From the NCBI RefSeq assembly GCF_026191185.1, contig NZ_JAPHOV010000001.1, forward strand, positions 3,315,206 to 3,379,205: a DNA stretch of 64,000 nt, read 5' to 3'. Each line of letters opens with the position of its first letter. The stretch's first letter is position 1. Position numbers and translations under genes: made by a program. Under the pieces are notes generated by a model. It did no database searches. It was given only the letters and a program-made list of their open reading frames with translations, and was not told the DNA's origin. This document shows positions 41,070 through 51,847 of this stretch, one piece after another. The stretch comes from Legionella sp. PATHC032 (GTDB lineage: Bacteria > Pseudomonadota > Gammaproteobacteria > Legionellales > Legionellaceae).

Positions 41070-42623
41070 TTACCAACTGCCTGTGTTCTTGAACTCTTCT
41101 ACTGCCTTTTTCAGTTTTGCTTCGATTTCATTATCATAAGCACCAGCTTCATTAATAGCATGCAATAAAGCGGCATGAGTGCTGCGCATGTAATCGTGCA
41201 ATGAAGCTTCGAACGAACTGATTTCATTTACAGGCACATCGTCCAAATATCCCTTTTCTACTACAAACAAGCTTACGCCCATTTCAGCCACTGTAAGCGG
41301 GGAGTATTGCTTTTGCTTCATCAGCTCAGTAATACGTTGGCCACGTTCCAGTTGTTTACGTGTTGCATCATCAAGATCGGAAGCAAATTGAGAGAATGCT
41401 TCTAACTCACGAAACTGTGCCAAAGCAAGACGAGTACCACCACCGAGCTTTTTCATAATTTTAGTTTGTGCAGCACCACCAACCCGTGAAACAGACAATC
41501 CAGAGTTAATTGCTGGTCTAACTCCCGAGTTAAATAAGTCAACATCGAGGAATATTTGACCATCGGTAATGGAGATTACGTTTGTTGGTACGAAGGCAGA
41601 CACATCTCCCGCTTGTGTTTCGATAATCGGTAATGCCGTCAGTGAACCGGTTTTACCCTTTACTTCGCCATTAGTTAATTTTTCTACTTCATCAGCATTA
41701 ATTCTTGCTGCTCTTTCCAATAGGCGAGAATGCAAGTAGAAGATATCACCAGGATATGCTTCGCGGCCTGGTGGTCGACGTAATAACAAGGAGATCTGTC
41801 TATATGCCCATGCTTGTTTAGTTAAATCATCATAAACAATCAATGCATCTTCGCCGCGCTCCATGAAGTATTCACCCATGGTACAGCCTGCGTAAGGCGC
41901 TATATATTGAAGTGCTGCTGAATCAGAGGCTCCTGCTACCACAACAATAGTATGTTCAAGAGCACCATGCTCTTCTAGTTTTCTAACAATAGATGCGACC
42001 GATGAAGCCTTTTGGCCAATTGCCACATAAACGCATTTAACACCAGTACCTTTTTGATTGATAATCGCATCAATAGCAATGGCAGTTTTTCCAGTTTGGC
42101 GGTCACCAATAATAAGCTCTCGTTGGCCTCTTCCGACAGGGATCATCGCATCGATTGCTTTTAATCCTGTTTGCACAGGCTGATCTACTGATTTACGCGT
42201 AATTACACCAGGAGCAACTTTTTCTATCGGAGACATACCGGATGAGTCTATCGGACCTTTTCCGTCAATAGGATTTCCTAACGCATCAACAACACGTCCC
42301 AAGAGACCTCTTCCAACTGGAACTTCCAGAATGCGGCCTGTGCATTTTCCTTTTTGCCCTTCAGCTAATGTGGATGAGTCGCCTAATATTACAGCACCAA
42401 CAGAGTCTCTCTCAAGGTTAAGAGCCAAGCCATAGACTCCGCCTGGAAACTCTATCATTTCACCTGCCATAGCATCGGCAAGACCATGCAGTCGTACGAT
42501 ACCGTCTTTCAGACTAACGATAGTACCTTCATTTCGTGCTTCAGAAACCACACTAAATTGATCTATTTTCTTTCTGATTAATTCACTGATTTCAGAAGGA
42601 TTTAACGCTACTTGTTCTGACAT
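41070..42623 (-). CDS. atpA: ATP synthase F1 subunit alpha
   Basis: Alpha is the regulatory nucleotide-binding subunit of F1. It contains Walker [12 protein letters not shown], the arginine-finger region [12 protein letters not shown] (here [12 protein letters not shown]), and the N-terminal [19 protein letters not shown] beta barrel. The 517-aa length is standard. It follows atpH by 17 nt. Confidence 0.97.
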   Translation of the reverse strand: MSEQVALNPSEISELIRKKIDQFSVVSEARNEGTIVSLKDGIVRLHGLADAMAGEMIEFPGGVYGLALNLERDSVGAVILGDSSTLAEGQKGKCTGRILEVPVGRGLLGRVVDALGNPIDGKGPIDSSGMSPIEKVAPGVITRKSVDQPVQTGLKAIDAMIPVGRGQRELIIGDRQTGKTAIAIDAIINQKGTGVKCVYVAIGQKASSVASIVRKLEEHGALEHTIVVVAGASDSAALQYIAPYAGCTMGEYFMERGEDALIVYDDLTKQAWAYRQISLLLRRPPGREAYPGDIFYLHSRLLERAARINADEVEKLTNGEVKGKTGSLTALPIIETQAGDVSAFVPTNVISITDGQIFLDVDLFNSGVRPAINSGLSVSRVGGAAQTKIMKKLGGGTRLALAQFRELEAFSQFASDLDDATRKQLERGQRITELMKQKQYSPLTVAEMGVSLFVVEKGYLDDVPVNEISSFEASLHDYMRSTHAALLHAINEAGAYDNEIEAKLKKAVEEFKNTGSW

Positions 42624-42640
42624 GGAAACTATCCTCTAAA

Positions 42641-43183
42641 TTAAGCGGCCAAGCTGGTGCCAAGCATATTAAGCTTGCCCCGAACTGAACCATCGATAAC
42701 TAAATCGCCTGCTCGAATTAGCGCTCCGCCAAGCAAGGAGGGATCAATACTTATTTTTAAAGAAACCTTACGTGATAATCTTTGACTTAAGGATTCGCTC
42801 AACCGTTGTTGCTGCGCTGGAGTCAATTCGGAATAACTGACCACATCAACTTCCAGTATTTTTTCTTGCTCTGCCCTATATACTTCATAAAGGGCTTTAA
42901 TTTCTGGCAACAACATCAATCTTTTATTAGTTGTTAATAGCTTGATTAAATTATTCAATGCATCATTCTTCTTGAACTTTGAACCACATATCTCAATGAG
43001 AAGTTCAATTTGTTGTTCATCTGTTGATGCCGGATTAGCAATAAACTGAGAAGCTTGAGGAGTTAAAACAACTTGGGCCAACACGGCAAGGTATTCTGAC
43101 CATTCACTCAGTTTATTTTCTGCTAAAGCATGTTCAAATATCGCTTTTGCGTAGGGTCTGGCTATAGTGGTACTATCAGACAT
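42641..43183 (-). CDS. atpH: ATP synthase F1 subunit delta
   Basis: Delta links F1 to the peripheral stalk b subunits. The protein starts [19 protein letters not shown] and ends with the conserved [23 protein letters not shown]. The ATG at 43183 immediately follows the atpF stop (TAAAATG arrangement); an upstream in-frame TTG would extend it artificially. The length is 180 aa. Confidence 0.96.
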   Translation of the reverse strand: MSDSTTIARPYAKAIFEHALAENKLSEWSEYLAVLAQVVLTPQASQFIANPASTDEQQIELLIEICGSKFKKNDALNNLIKLLTTNKRLMLLPEIKALYEVYRAEQEKILEVDVVSYSELTPAQQQRLSESLSQRLSRKVSLKISIDPSLLGGALIRAGDLVIDGSVRGKLNMLGTSLAA

Positions 43184-43184
43184 T

Positions 43185-43655
43185 TTAAATCTCTTCAATA
43201 AGGTTATCTAACAGTTCGCTATTCGCTTTTGCATCCACTTCACGCATTAAAATTTTCTCTGCCCCAGTAATAGCCAGTTTTGCAACTTGTTTTCGCAGTT
43301 CTTCTTTGGCGTGATTTACTTGTTGAGCAATTTGTTCTTGCGCAAGTTTTGCTTGAATTTGAGCTTCGCGTTTTGCGGCCTCTTTCGCTGCTTCAATAAT
43401 CTCTGATGCTCGTTTATTGGCTTTATCAATGATATCCGCAGAATGAGCCTTGGCTTGTTTTAATTCATCCTTTACACGGTGCTGAGCCAACTCCAGCTCT
43501 TTGCGCCCTCTTTCAGCAGCAGCCAATCCATCAGCAATTTTGTCTTGCCTTTCTTCGAGAGCTTTTGCTAACGGAGGCCAAACTAATTTCATAGTAAACA
43601 GTACAAACGCGGCAAAAACCAACATTTGAACTATTAATGTTAAATTAATATCCAA
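43185..43655 (-). CDS. atpF: ATP synthase Fo subunit b
   Basis: Subunit b forms the peripheral stalk: one N-terminal membrane helix (residues about 5-25, [22 protein letters not shown]) and a long, charged Ala/Glu/Lys-rich helix that dimerises. The 156-aa length matches E. coli. Its stop codon is one base from the atpH start. Confidence 0.96.
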   Translation of the reverse strand: MDINLTLIVQMLVFAAFVLFTMKLVWPPLAKALEERQDKIADGLAAAERGRKELELAQHRVKDELKQAKAHSADIIDKANKRASEIIEAAKEAAKREAQIQAKLAQEQIAQQVNHAKEELRKQVAKLAITGAEKILMREVDAKANSELLDNLIEEI

Positions 43656-43706
43656 AGTATATTCTCCTGTAACAGTGAGGGCGCGAAGCGCCCTATTTAT
43701 GTGTTA

Positions 43707-43985
<279 letters not shown>

Positions 43986-44022
43986 TTATCCCCTTTACAA
44001 TGGATGATGATAATTAAATCGG

Positions 44023-45247
<1,225 letters not shown>

Positions 45248-45273
45248 ATATTCACCTAACTTTCACGGCGCGA

Positions 45274-45302
45274 ATTATAAATTAAACAATTGTAATAATC
45301 AA
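45274..45302 (-). promoter_or_regulatory. Promoter of the atp operon
   Basis: On the minus strand TTGATT (45297-45302) and a perfect TATAAT (45274-45279) are 17 bp apart, about 27 bp upstream of the atpI GTG. This is a strong sigma70 match. Confidence 0.75.
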
Positions 45303-45400
45303 CGTTGATATTCAAATTACGAGCTATAATAGTAATGTAGGGTTTAGCATTATTCACATGTTAAGCGATTTACTAATTAACCTCGCCTAAGGATTAAAAA

Positions 45401-45646
45401 ATGTCAGAGAAAATTCAGCATACAGCAGCCAGGCTGCAAGAAAAAATGAGCAATCGCTATAGCGATGGGCTTTCACACAAGCACAATAAAAATCACCTTT
45501 CATACAGACAACATTGCAGATCTCATCCTTGTAATCAAACGAACAATAAAGACGAAGAAAGTATTGTAAATGGCTCTACAGGGCTGTTACGCGAGTTTAA
45601 TTTGAGAAAAATACGAAAACGACTGGATAAAGGTCGATTCCATTGA
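45401..45646 (+). CDS. Small basic His/Asn-rich hypothetical protein, 81 aa
   Basis: The ORF begins MSEKIQHTAARLQEKMSNRY and has a polar middle with several His and Asn residues and a basic end (LRKIRKRLDKGRFH). AAGGAT lies 6 nt before the ATG. There is no membrane segment or signal. It is divergent from the atp operon. The family is not recognised. The good ribosome-binding site and composition suggest a real gene. Confidence 0.6.
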   Translation: MSEKIQHTAARLQEKMSNRYSDGLSHKHNKNHLSYRQHCRSHPCNQTNNKDEESIVNGSTGLLREFNLRKIRKRLDKGRFH

Positions 45647-45701
45647 TACAGTATACTTATCCTCCCAGGTTAGCCACTTCCTGGATTGGACGTGCAGCTA
45701 T

Positions 45702-45723
45702 TGGCCTGATTCTAATCAGGCCA
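45702..45723. terminator. Palindrome at convergent gene ends
   Basis: TGGCCTGATT (45702-45711) and AATCAGGCCA (45714-45723) are perfect inverted repeats with a 2-nt centre. They lie after the 45401 gene and across the end of the BON gene. No T-tract is present. Confidence 0.4.
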
Positions 45724-46303
45724 TATTCGTACTGAGTTGATAGGTATAATAACGCATAAGTTTTATTACTTTCTGAACACCATCTGTGTACCTTGCAATT
45801 TTAATCACTTTTTCAGCTTGATCTGTCTGAACATCACCCATCAAATAAACAATACGATCAGAAGTAACCACCTTAAAAGCGTTGGGATCGATTGAAGAAT
45901 CCGCAAAAATTTGGCTGCGGATTTTCGTGGTAATCCAACTGTCTTGAATAGAGTTGGATGGAATTCTATTGATAATTACTCGATTAAATAACCGCCTGTA
46001 TCCTTTAACTTTATTAAGACGTTGTTGTAATTCATCGTATAATTCTTGGGACGGAACATGTCCTGCTATTAAAATATCTCTATTGAACACAGCAATATCT
46101 AATACTGTCTCTGAATTTTTAAATGTTCGATTGACAGCTAAAACATCATTAAGGGCTATTATTAAATTATAATCGTCTAGTTTTTTATACACATTGTGCC
46201 TGTCATAGGCCAGGGTTGCTCCAGTCCATAGAGCTCCGAGACAACCTGATAAGCAGCTTGCTAAGGAAAAGACTATTAGTATAAAACATCCCTGTTTAAA
46301 CAT
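45716..46303 (-). CDS. BON-domain outer-membrane lipoprotein (DolP-like, second copy)
   Basis: A lipoprotein signal ends in SCLSGC (Cys21). Two BON domains follow at residues about 45-115 and 120-190, each with the DSWITTKIRSQIF or VYLMGDV type signature. The closest known relative is DolP (YraP), which helps maintain outer-membrane integrity. It starts 1 nt after the stop of the preceding BON lipoprotein, so the two are a tandem pair; E. coli has only one at this locus. Confidence 0.85.
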   Translation of the reverse strand: MFKQGCFILIVFSLASCLSGCLGALWTGATLAYDRHNVYKKLDDYNLIIALNDVLAVNRTFKNSETVLDIAVFNRDILIAGHVPSQELYDELQQRLNKVKGYRRLFNRVIINRIPSNSIQDSWITTKIRSQIFADSSIDPNAFKVVTSDRIVYLMGDVQTDQAEKVIKIARYTDGVQKVIKLMRYYTYQLSTNMA

Positions 46304-46304
46304 G

Positions 46305-46877
46305 CTAACGTATATATTGGAATATTTTCACGACTTTTCTCACTCCAGCAACGCGTCTGGCCACATCAACAGCTAGCAATGCTTGCTCATCAGAAACAAT
46401 TCCCATCAAATAGACCACTCCATTTTCAGTAACTATCCTTATAGAACCCGATTCAAGTCCTTTTTTAGTCAACATGTTACTTCTAACTTGACTGGTAATC
46501 CAACTGTCTTTCGTCCGTTGAGTCAAAGGAATGGGATTATCAACTGTTATTTCATCATAAACCCTTTTTACTCCAGGGGCATTTTGAGCGATCCGCTCGG
46601 CTAGAACGCGTAATGATGCAGCGGGGGTTTGTCCAACCAGTAATACCACCCGGTTAAAACTGGTAACAAGAATTCTAGAGTGCCTAAATCGAGGATCCTT
46701 GATGATGGCTTTATGAATCACATGAAATAATCGAGCATCTGCCTCCATGGTAGTCACGCTTCTTCTATCATAAACCATACCCGCTGCTGCACCTGCAACA
46801 ACCACAGCAACACAACCGGTTAGTAAAGCGCCAATCATCATCACAACGATAGATTTAAATTTTAGATTCATTTTCAT
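46305..46877 (-). CDS. dolP: BON-domain outer-membrane lipoprotein DolP
   Basis: The signal sequence ends in LLTGC (Cys22) and is followed by two BON domains; TKDSWITSQVRSNML and ENGVVYLMGIVSDEQA are typical of DolP/YraP. The gene order rsmI-lpoA-yraN-diaA-dolP is the same as in E. coli, which supports the assignment over other BON proteins. It begins 3 nt after diaA. Confidence 0.9.
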   Translation of the reverse strand: MKMNLKFKSIVVMMIGALLTGCVAVVVAGAAAGMVYDRRSVTTMEADARLFHVIHKAIIKDPRFRHSRILVTSFNRVVLLVGQTPAASLRVLAERIAQNAPGVKRVYDEITVDNPIPLTQRTKDSWITSQVRSNMLTKKGLESGSIRIVTENGVVYLMGIVSDEQALLAVDVARRVAGVRKVVKIFQYIR

Positions 46878-46880
46878 TTT

Positions 46881-47480
46881 TTATCCTAACACTTGCCCAA
46901 ACAAAGATTGCTCGATTAAATCACAAAAACAATGCAATATGAACAAGTGCAGCTCTCTTATCAATGCAGTACTGTCTGATGCTACTCTTATTTCTATATC
47001 TTCTGGCCCCATATGATTCGCCAAAACGCCTCCATCCCGGCCACTGAGTGCAATCGTATCCATGCCGCGTTCACTTGCTGCATGAAGAGCTTGCAACATG
47101 CTATCAGAATTGCCTGACGTAGTTAGTAAAAGCAATACATCCTGCTCCTGTCCTAAGGCTTGAATTTGCCTTGCAAACACTTGACCAAAATGATGTTCAT
47201 CGGCAAATGAACTCAAACAAGACGCATCAGCACTTAAATTAATAACCGGTAAAGAGGGTCTTTCCACTTCAAAATGATTTAGCATCGAACTGGAAAAATG
47301 CATGCAATTGGCACTAGAACCTCCACTGGCGCAAATGAATATTTTGCCATCATTCAATAAACAATTAACCAGCAACTTCCCTGCCTTAGCTATTGAATCC
47401 GACAACATATCAGCTGCTGATATTTTTGCTTCTATTGTGACACCAAATAGATGTCTTACTCTTTCTTCTAACTGAATCAT
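46881..47480 (-). CDS. diaA: SIS-domain DnaA initiator-associating protein DiaA / GmhA family
   Basis: This 199-aa SIS-domain protein contains ICASGGSSANCMHF and LLLTTSGNSDSMLQAL, the sugar-phosphate loop motifs. DiaA is a GmhA relative that tetramerises and binds DnaA to time replication initiation. Synteny with yraN and dolP favours DiaA over sedoheptulose-7-phosphate isomerase. Catalytic use of the sugar site is uncertain. Confidence 0.85.
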   Translation of the reverse strand: MIQLEERVRHLFGVTIEAKISAADMLSDSIAKAGKLLVNCLLNDGKIFICASGGSSANCMHFSSSMLNHFEVERPSLPVINLSADASCLSSFADEHHFGQVFARQIQALGQEQDVLLLLTTSGNSDSMLQALHAASERGMDTIALSGRDGGVLANHMGPEDIEIRVASDSTALIRELHLFILHCFCDLIEQSLFGQVLG

Positions 47481-47506
47481 TTAAAAACCTTCTATTCATT
47501 ATGTTC

Positions 47507-47863
47507 CTAGCATCCTGCATCAAATGCGTTCTTCAACCAGGTAATCTTGTTTGATGTTCCATCTATGCTAATCACATCAAAACGTATGGGAAACTTATCT
47601 TGTATTCGATACTTAATCATATAATGAGATGTTGTTTTTATTATTTTTTGTTTCTTTTCGTAAGTAATGCTGGCAATCCCTCCACCAAAACTTCTATTTG
47701 AGCGTGAACGAACCTCTATAAAAACCAGATAATGCCCTTCACGCATAATCAAATCAATTTCTCCCAAACGACAACGATAGTTTTGGATTACTAATTCAAG
47801 ACCATTTTCCTTTAGGTAATTTAAAGCCAATTGCTCAGCAAGCTTTCCTTTTTCTCGGGTCAT
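47507..47863 (-). CDS. yraN: YraN family protein (UPF0102)
   Basis: The 118-aa protein has a restriction-endonuclease-like core: GEIDLIMREGHYLVFIEVRSRS gives the E-x-D-x(n)-E-x-R/K arrangement of this fold. The family is widespread, and its function is not firmly established. It lies between lpoA and diaA as in E. coli. Confidence 0.9.
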   Translation of the reverse strand: MTREKGKLAEQLALNYLKENGLELVIQNYRCRLGEIDLIMREGHYLVFIEVRSRSNRSFGGGIASITYEKKQKIIKTTSHYMIKYRIQDKFPIRFDVISIDGTSNKITWLKNAFDAGC

Positions 47864-47887
47864 TGTTTATCTTGGCTCACGTTAAAA

Positions 47888-49699
47888 TTAAACGGTATCT
47901 CCCAGTGAATGGGCCAAACCCTGTTTAAATTGCCCCCATTCAAGTACCCTGGCTACTTGTTGAGTCGGTTTTAAATATAAAATACCTGTCGAATCGTTAG
48001 AGCCATCAGCTGGAAATAATATCAGTTGGTTTAATTGAGTAGCCAAGGTATAACTGTCCATACCTAAAGCATAAAGCCTGTTATAGCTATTGAATTGTTC
48101 AGGCCAGTTTTTCGCTCCCATCTGATGGGAGAATACCCAAGGCATATCACAGAAAATGATCCCATCCAAATCCTTATCCTTCAAAGCATTGGCACTCCCT
48201 CCATAAACACTTGAGGTGGCGTACACTGGAACATCTCCAGCATAATAATATTTTAATAAGGGCATAATTTGGCGTGCCTTTGAAGGATATGCTAATAAAA
48301 ATATCATATCAAAATCCTGTCTTCGGCTAGTAGTCGATTGGACATTGTACCCTAATACCTGTTTTAATTTTTTCTCACGCTCCTGGCTTTTAGTGATTTG
48401 TAAAAAATCTTTCATGCTCTTATTCAAATCTTGCTTGGCTGCGTATCGAAGAGAATCAACAACCATTCCCCCATCTTTTTTCCACTGATTAGTAAAAGCC
48501 TTCGTTACTTCTTCACCCCAGGCATTATTGGGAGCAATAATTAGCGCTTTTTTGTAACCTTTGCTTCTTGCTTTTATTGCAACCTGGATCGCTTCATTAA
48601 CCGGGGATAAGCCTAAGGAATAGGAATTGTTCTGAGTACTGGTATCCGTATCGTTCAGCAATAGGGTAGGAACCGGATGCTCTATTGATGCGATGGTAGC
48701 GACTTGAGCTTTCGTTAAAGGACCAACAACATATTCGGCACCATCAGAAATAGCTTGGCGATATGTGTTCGTTATATCACCCTTGCTTGTATCATAAACT
48801 TTAATTTTTGTTGACTCATCTCCCCTGTTGGCCTTATAGGCTTCCATAAAGCCTTCCCGTATAGCATTACCCGGTCCGGATAATGGACCGCTTAAAGGCA
48901 ATAATAAAGCGACCTGTTTAGGTGGGGTTAATAATTTACTTGATATGCTGTCTAAGGGATTAGGCAAAATCTGATTTGCTGGATGATTACTAAAATGCAT
49001 TTGCCATTGATCCAACGCAGCCAATAATGACTTTGAGTTATTTCTATACTTACGGGAAATAGCGGCCAGCTGTAACCAACCTTGCATTTCTGATTTGTCC
49101 ACAGCCTCGAGAGACATCGTATTCAGCTCCGCTTGAGGTAAACTGGTTAAAGTCAACCACAGAGCTCGTCGATTATTGACCTGACTTTCTTCATCAGGGA
49201 GCAATGATTCCAATTTAATACGCTCACTAACTGATTCAGAGTAACTACCAATAGACCGAAATGACTTCGCCAATTGTTCGTGAAATTGGATTTGATTGTA
49301 TAATGAGAGCCTTTCAGGCTCTTTAATTCTAGCTAACTTGGCTAAGGCATCTCTGGGCTTATCACGCATAAAGTCGACTTTTGCCAGTAAAAGATTCTTT
49401 TCATTAGCCTGCTCAGTCGTTAATTCCCCAGTTTGTGCTAAAATAGCCGTTCCTTGCTTCCACTGCCCATCAGTAATTAAACGGCCAGCTGCTGAAATCA
49501 ATGCGCTTTGCTTTTCATGGCCTTCTTGACTCTTGGCCATAGCCAGGTATGCTGCAATAGGCAATGAATATGGGGTTTTTAATTTTTTGTTAACTGTAAT
49601 TACAGGCTCAGTTGAGTTAACTGTTTTTGTGCATTGGCAAAGCAAAAAAAGAGATACCAACACTAAGAACATGCGAAGTTTTAATTGTTTTATTAACAT
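47888..49699 (-). CDS. lpoA: Outer-membrane lipoprotein LpoA, activator of PBP1A
   Basis: LpoA stimulates the bifunctional peptidoglycan synthase PBP1A from the outer membrane. A lipoprotein signal (LFLLCQC) is followed by a helical TPR-like N-terminal domain and, from about residue 260, a periplasmic-binding-protein fold starting VALLLPLSGPLSGPGNAI. The 603-aa length and synteny agree. It is divergent from rsmI with 39 bp between the starts. Confidence 0.9.
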   Translation of the reverse strand: MLIKQLKLRMFLVLVSLFLLCQCTKTVNSTEPVITVNKKLKTPYSLPIAAYLAMAKSQEGHEKQSALISAAGRLITDGQWKQGTAILAQTGELTTEQANEKNLLLAKVDFMRDKPRDALAKLARIKEPERLSLYNQIQFHEQLAKSFRSIGSYSESVSERIKLESLLPDEESQVNNRRALWLTLTSLPQAELNTMSLEAVDKSEMQGWLQLAAISRKYRNNSKSLLAALDQWQMHFSNHPANQILPNPLDSISSKLLTPPKQVALLLPLSGPLSGPGNAIREGFMEAYKANRGDESTKIKVYDTSKGDITNTYRQAISDGAEYVVGPLTKAQVATIASIEHPVPTLLLNDTDTSTQNNSYSLGLSPVNEAIQVAIKARSKGYKKALIIAPNNAWGEEVTKAFTNQWKKDGGMVVDSLRYAAKQDLNKSMKDFLQITKSQEREKKLKQVLGYNVQSTTSRRQDFDMIFLLAYPSKARQIMPLLKYYYAGDVPVYATSSVYGGSANALKDKDLDGIIFCDMPWVFSHQMGAKNWPEQFNSYNRLYALGMDSYTLATQLNQLILFPADGSNDSTGILYLKPTQQVARVLEWGQFKQGLAHSLGDTV

Positions 49700-49738
49700 G
49701 TTAATTTGCCAAATTTGCTTTTCGCAAGAGGATAAACT

Positions 49739-50590
49739 ATGACAAACACTCTAGCAACAGATTTAGGAACCCTCTACGTAGTTGCTACTCCAATAGGAAA
49801 CCGTGAAGATATTTCTTTCAGGGCTCTCAATACATTGAAAAACGTTGATTTAGTCCTTGCTGAAGATACACGCCATTCCAAACAATTATTGACTTCGCTA
49901 GGAATAAACAATAATTTAACTTCGTTGCATGCTTATAATGAAGCGAACAAAAGTAAGGAGATAATTGATCAACTGCTCCATGGAAAATCAATCGCACTAA
50001 TCAGTGACGCAGGAACGCCCTTGATTAGCGATCCTGGATTTCCTTTGGTGAAACAGGCCCATGAACACCATATCCCTGTTGTACCTATTCCTGGCGCATG
50101 TGCTTTAATTGCCGCGTTAAGTGCTGCAGGGGTACCCTGCGATTCTTTTGCCTTTTTAGGTTTTCTTCCGGCCAAACAAAGTGCCAGAAAACATGCGCTG
50201 GAATCATCGCAGTCAGTGCCTTATACCTTAGTATTCTATGAATCAACTCATAGAATCATAGACAGCCTTGACGATATTGCAGAGATCTATGGCCAAGATT
50301 ATGAACTTGTTTTAGCAAAAGAAATAACCAAAACCTTTGAACGATTTGTATCTGGAAAAATAAAAGAAATTAAAGACTGGCTACTCAGTGAACCCGGCAA
50401 TACCAAAGGTGAGTTTGTTTTGATTTTTCCACCTCGCTCAACAAATAAAGACCTCCATTCGCATGAAGAATTGCTCAAGATATTGCTGGAAGAGTTGCCT
50501 TTAAAGCAGGCTGTAGCTATAGCATGCAAATTGACTAATGCCAATAAAAATCAGCTCTATGAAGAAGCATTGAAATTAAAAGAGAGCTAA
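49739..50590 (+). CDS. rsmI: 16S rRNA (cytidine-1402-2'-O)-methyltransferase
   Basis: RsmI methylates the ribose of C1402 in 16S rRNA using SAM. The SPOUT-unrelated tetrapyrrole-methylase fold shows GTLYVVATPIGNREDIS at the start, AEDTRHSKQLL, SDAGTPLISDPG and PGACALIAALSAAG. The 283-aa length is typical. GAGG precedes the ATG by 8 nt. Confidence 0.95.
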   Translation: MTNTLATDLGTLYVVATPIGNREDISFRALNTLKNVDLVLAEDTRHSKQLLTSLGINNNLTSLHAYNEANKSKEIIDQLLHGKSIALISDAGTPLISDPGFPLVKQAHEHHIPVVPIPGACALIAALSAAGVPCDSFAFLGFLPAKQSARKHALESSQSVPYTLVFYESTHRIIDSLDDIAEIYGQDYELVLAKEITKTFERFVSGKIKEIKDWLLSEPGNTKGEFVLIFPPRSTNKDLHSHEELLKILLEELPLKQAVAIACKLTNANKNQLYEEALKLKES

Positions 50591-50720
50591 AAAACAATAT
50601 TGAGCATTCATTCCTATAACATTGTCCCTAAATGACCTTTTTTTGTCCTCCAAGACCAAGCAAGGACATCGTCTTTTAAACTATATTGTTTCTATATTAG
50701 GCTATTTTTGGAATTATAAA

Positions 50721-51788
50721 ATGGATGATTTAAAGAAATACAGCTTTTTACTGGTCTATTTACTTGTCCCATTACCCTTTGTTTCTTTATATTTAGGAGG
50801 CTGGTACAGTTTTCTACCCTTTTTAATCGTTTTTGCTTTTATTCCATTAATCGATGCCTTTCTTCATGATTCGGTAAATCCAACAAAGGAGCAGGAACAA
50901 GAACTCCTTAAAGATAAATTCTTTAAATACATTACTTGTGCTTATGTGCCTGTACAAGTAGCCATCATTGCTTGTGGAATCTATATAGTGAGTACTCAAG
51001 ATTTGGTTTGGAATGAATGGTTAGGATTTACCATGTCACTAGGACTTATCTCAGGTGGTGTAGGCATCAATTTTGCTCATGAAATGATGCATAAAAACAG
51101 TAAATTGCAACAACTAATGAGTAAAGTTTTATTAGTAACAGTTTGCTATGGCCATTTTTTTATTGAGCATGTCAAAGGCCATCATGTTAAAGTAGCAACG
51201 CCTGATGATCCTGCCACAGCTCGATTAGGTGAAAATTTATATCAATTTTTACCAAAAACGTTATTAGGTTCGTTTCAATCCGCCTTACTTTTAGAAGAAA
51301 AGCGTTTATCACATAAAAACTATCCCCTTTGGAGTTTACATAATAATTTTTGGTGGATACTTACTTTTCCATTAATCATTGGTGTAACCTGTTTCATTTT
51401 TGGCGGATTAATTGCTTTATCATTTTTCTTATTACAATCATTCATTGCCATCCTGACATTAGAAATTGTTAACTATATTGAACACTATGGGCTAGAAAGG
51501 AAAATGCTGAGTAATGGCCAATATGAAAAGGTAAATCCAAATCATTCCTGGAACGCTAATCATTGGCTTAGCAATCAACTACTAATTCACTTACAACGGC
51601 ATTCGGATCATCATGCCCATGGCGCACGCCCTTATCAAATTTTACGCCATATGGAGAAAAGCCCTCAACTTCCTTCAGGGTATCTCGGAATGATCATCAT
51701 TGCTTTAATTCCACCACTCTGGCATTACATCATGGACAAAAGAGTCATTGCCTATCGAATCCAGTTAAAAGAATTGGAACAAATTTAA
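50721..51788 (+). CDS. alkB: AlkB-type membrane diiron alkane 1-monooxygenase
   Basis: This integral membrane protein would hydroxylate the terminal carbon of alkanes or similar chains. All diiron histidine boxes are present: HEMMHK, EHVKGHHVKVATPDDPATAR, NYIEHYG and LQRHSDHHAHGARPYQ. Several hydrophobic helices surround them. The start at 50721 (MDDLKKYSFLLV) aligns with known AlkB N-termini; the open frame reaches back to a TTG at 50622 without a clear ribosome-binding site. Rubredoxin partners are not adjacent. The natural substrate in Legionella is unknown. Confidence 0.85.
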   Translation: MDDLKKYSFLLVYLLVPLPFVSLYLGGWYSFLPFLIVFAFIPLIDAFLHDSVNPTKEQEQELLKDKFFKYITCAYVPVQVAIIACGIYIVSTQDLVWNEWLGFTMSLGLISGGVGINFAHEMMHKNSKLQQLMSKVLLVTVCYGHFFIEHVKGHHVKVATPDDPATARLGENLYQFLPKTLLGSFQSALLLEEKRLSHKNYPLWSLHNNFWWILTFPLIIGVTCFIFGGLIALSFFLLQSFIAILTLEIVNYIEHYGLERKMLSNGQYEKVNPNHSWNANHWLSNQLLIHLQRHSDHHAHGARPYQILRHMEKSPQLPSGYLGMIIIALIPPLWHYIMDKRVIAYRIQLKELEQI

Positions 51789-51847
51789 AAGCAACATAAA
51801 GATTGCTCCTTTTTATGTTTTTGCAAAAAAGAATATTTTCATAATTT

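Noticed and set aside
41484..41491. GTGAAACA half-site as a second parS
   Set aside because: Inside atpA and the other half does not match the consensus.
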